Assembly (NCBI GenBank): GCA_036847185.1 | Contig: DAIUAM010000106.1 | Location: forward strand, 1 to 5,953 | Direction of reading: 5' to 3' | DNA from: UBA4738 sp002413305 | GTDB lineage: Bacteria > Actinomycetota > UBA4738 | DNA: 5,953 bases | Shown here: in pieces, positions 5,675 to 5,953 of the stretch | Layout: each line of letters opens with the position of its first letter | Numbering within the stretch: position 1 is the first letter of the stretch | Position numbers and translations under genes: made by a program | The notes under the pieces: generated by a model | What the model saw: the letters and a program-made list of their open reading frames with translations, nothing else | What the model was told of the DNA's origin: nothing | The model's database searches: none

Positions 5675-5953
5675 TCAGCCCGGCGGCGTGACCGTGAGGT
5701 GGGCCGTTCGTCGGGCCAGCAGGTGGCCGGCGGGACCCGTGACCTGCAGCCGCAGGTACTCGTCCCCTGGGCAGGTGGCGGCGGTGATGGTCTGGGTGTC
5801 GGCGTAGGTACCGACCGGCGACAGCCGGGCCGAGCGGCTGACCGGGTCGATGACCGGGCACCGGGGGCTCGTGGCCAGGAAGTGGACGTATACGAGGTGT
5901 TCGCCACCGGCGACATGGCCACGCTGAATGAGTTTTTCGCCGATGACGTCGTC
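5675..5953 (-). CDS. C-terminal part of a probable secreted or surface protein (partial, 5' end outside window)
   Basis: The minus frame beginning at base 5953 stays open for 92 codons to TGA (5677-5675) and has no ATG or GTG start, so it must begin beyond the right edge. It reads with strongly GC-rich third positions and a natural composition: GEKLIQRGHVAGGEHLVYVH, a CPVIDPVSRSARLSPVGTY stretch, then ITAATCPGDEYLRLQVTGP and AHLTVTPPG at the end. Alternating hydrophobic residues suggest a beta-sandwich (Ig-like) C-terminal domain, and the two cysteines (CPV and TCPGD) could form a disulfide, which fits an extracytoplasmic protein. Family not recognised. It is convergent with the propeller gene, and the hairpin at 5600-5630 lies beyond its stop. 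An overlapping 93-residue Arg/Pro/Ser-rich frame on the same strand is its shadow. Confidence 0.7.
   Translation of the reverse strand, partial: DDVIGEKLIQRGHVAGGEHLVYVHFLATSPRCPVIDPVSRSARLSPVGTYADTQTITAATCPGDEYLRLQVTGPAGHLLARRTAHLTVTPPG

Noticed and set aside
1..5953. CRISPR array, tandem repeats or insertion sequence
   Set aside because: No regularly spaced repeats, transposase motif or terminal inverted repeats were seen on either strand.

Overview
The window looks like chromosomal DNA of a high-GC actinobacterium. The main evidence is a canonical WhiB-type iron-sulfur regulator gene, a family confined to Actinobacteria and their phages. GC-rich third codon positions and an elongator tRNA-Met fragment of actinobacterial type agree with this. 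I cannot name the genus; a soil or aquatic actinobacterium outside the well-studied genera is an inference.

Bases 1 to about 3540 look like the end of an integrated element. From left to right they hold the tail of an unidentified + strand gene (ends at 89), a promoter with a palindrome around its -35 box, and a whiB-like gene (261-581). Two translationally coupled minus-strand genes follow: a helix-turn-helix protein resembling phage small-terminase-type proteins (2252 down to 1701) and a ParB-domain/DNA methyltransferase fusion (1714 down to 212). The methyltransferase has lost its C-terminal half: recognisable sequence stops near base 680, just past the whiB stop codon, and its last 150 or so codons are non-homologous sequence antisense to whiB. 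Divergent from this pair is a 341-residue protein of unknown function (2312-3337), apparently read from a leaderless promoter and followed by a strong hairpin.

At 3541-3589 lies the 3' half of a tRNA-Met(CAT): anticodon arm, variable loop, T arm and 3' acceptor strand, without the 5' half. This is the usual scar left at the far end of an element that integrated into a tRNA gene. In this reading the element lies to the left, with the intact tRNA and probably the integrase outside the window, and the resident chromosome resumes to the right.

Bases 3590-5953 look like ordinary chromosome coding for envelope or secreted proteins: a possible 60-residue membrane or secreted peptide with a Cys-X-Cys-X3-Cys-X-Cys cluster (3674-3856), a secreted 542-residue BNR/Asp-box beta-propeller protein of the sialidase-like fold (3946-5574), a strong hairpin terminator (5600-5630), and the C-terminal 92 residues of a convergent minus-strand gene that runs off the right edge (5953 to 5675).

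No CRISPR array, rRNA or insertion sequence was seen. The strongest candidates for follow-up are the tRNA-bounded element with its broken ParB-methyltransferase, and the small cysteine-rich peptide.
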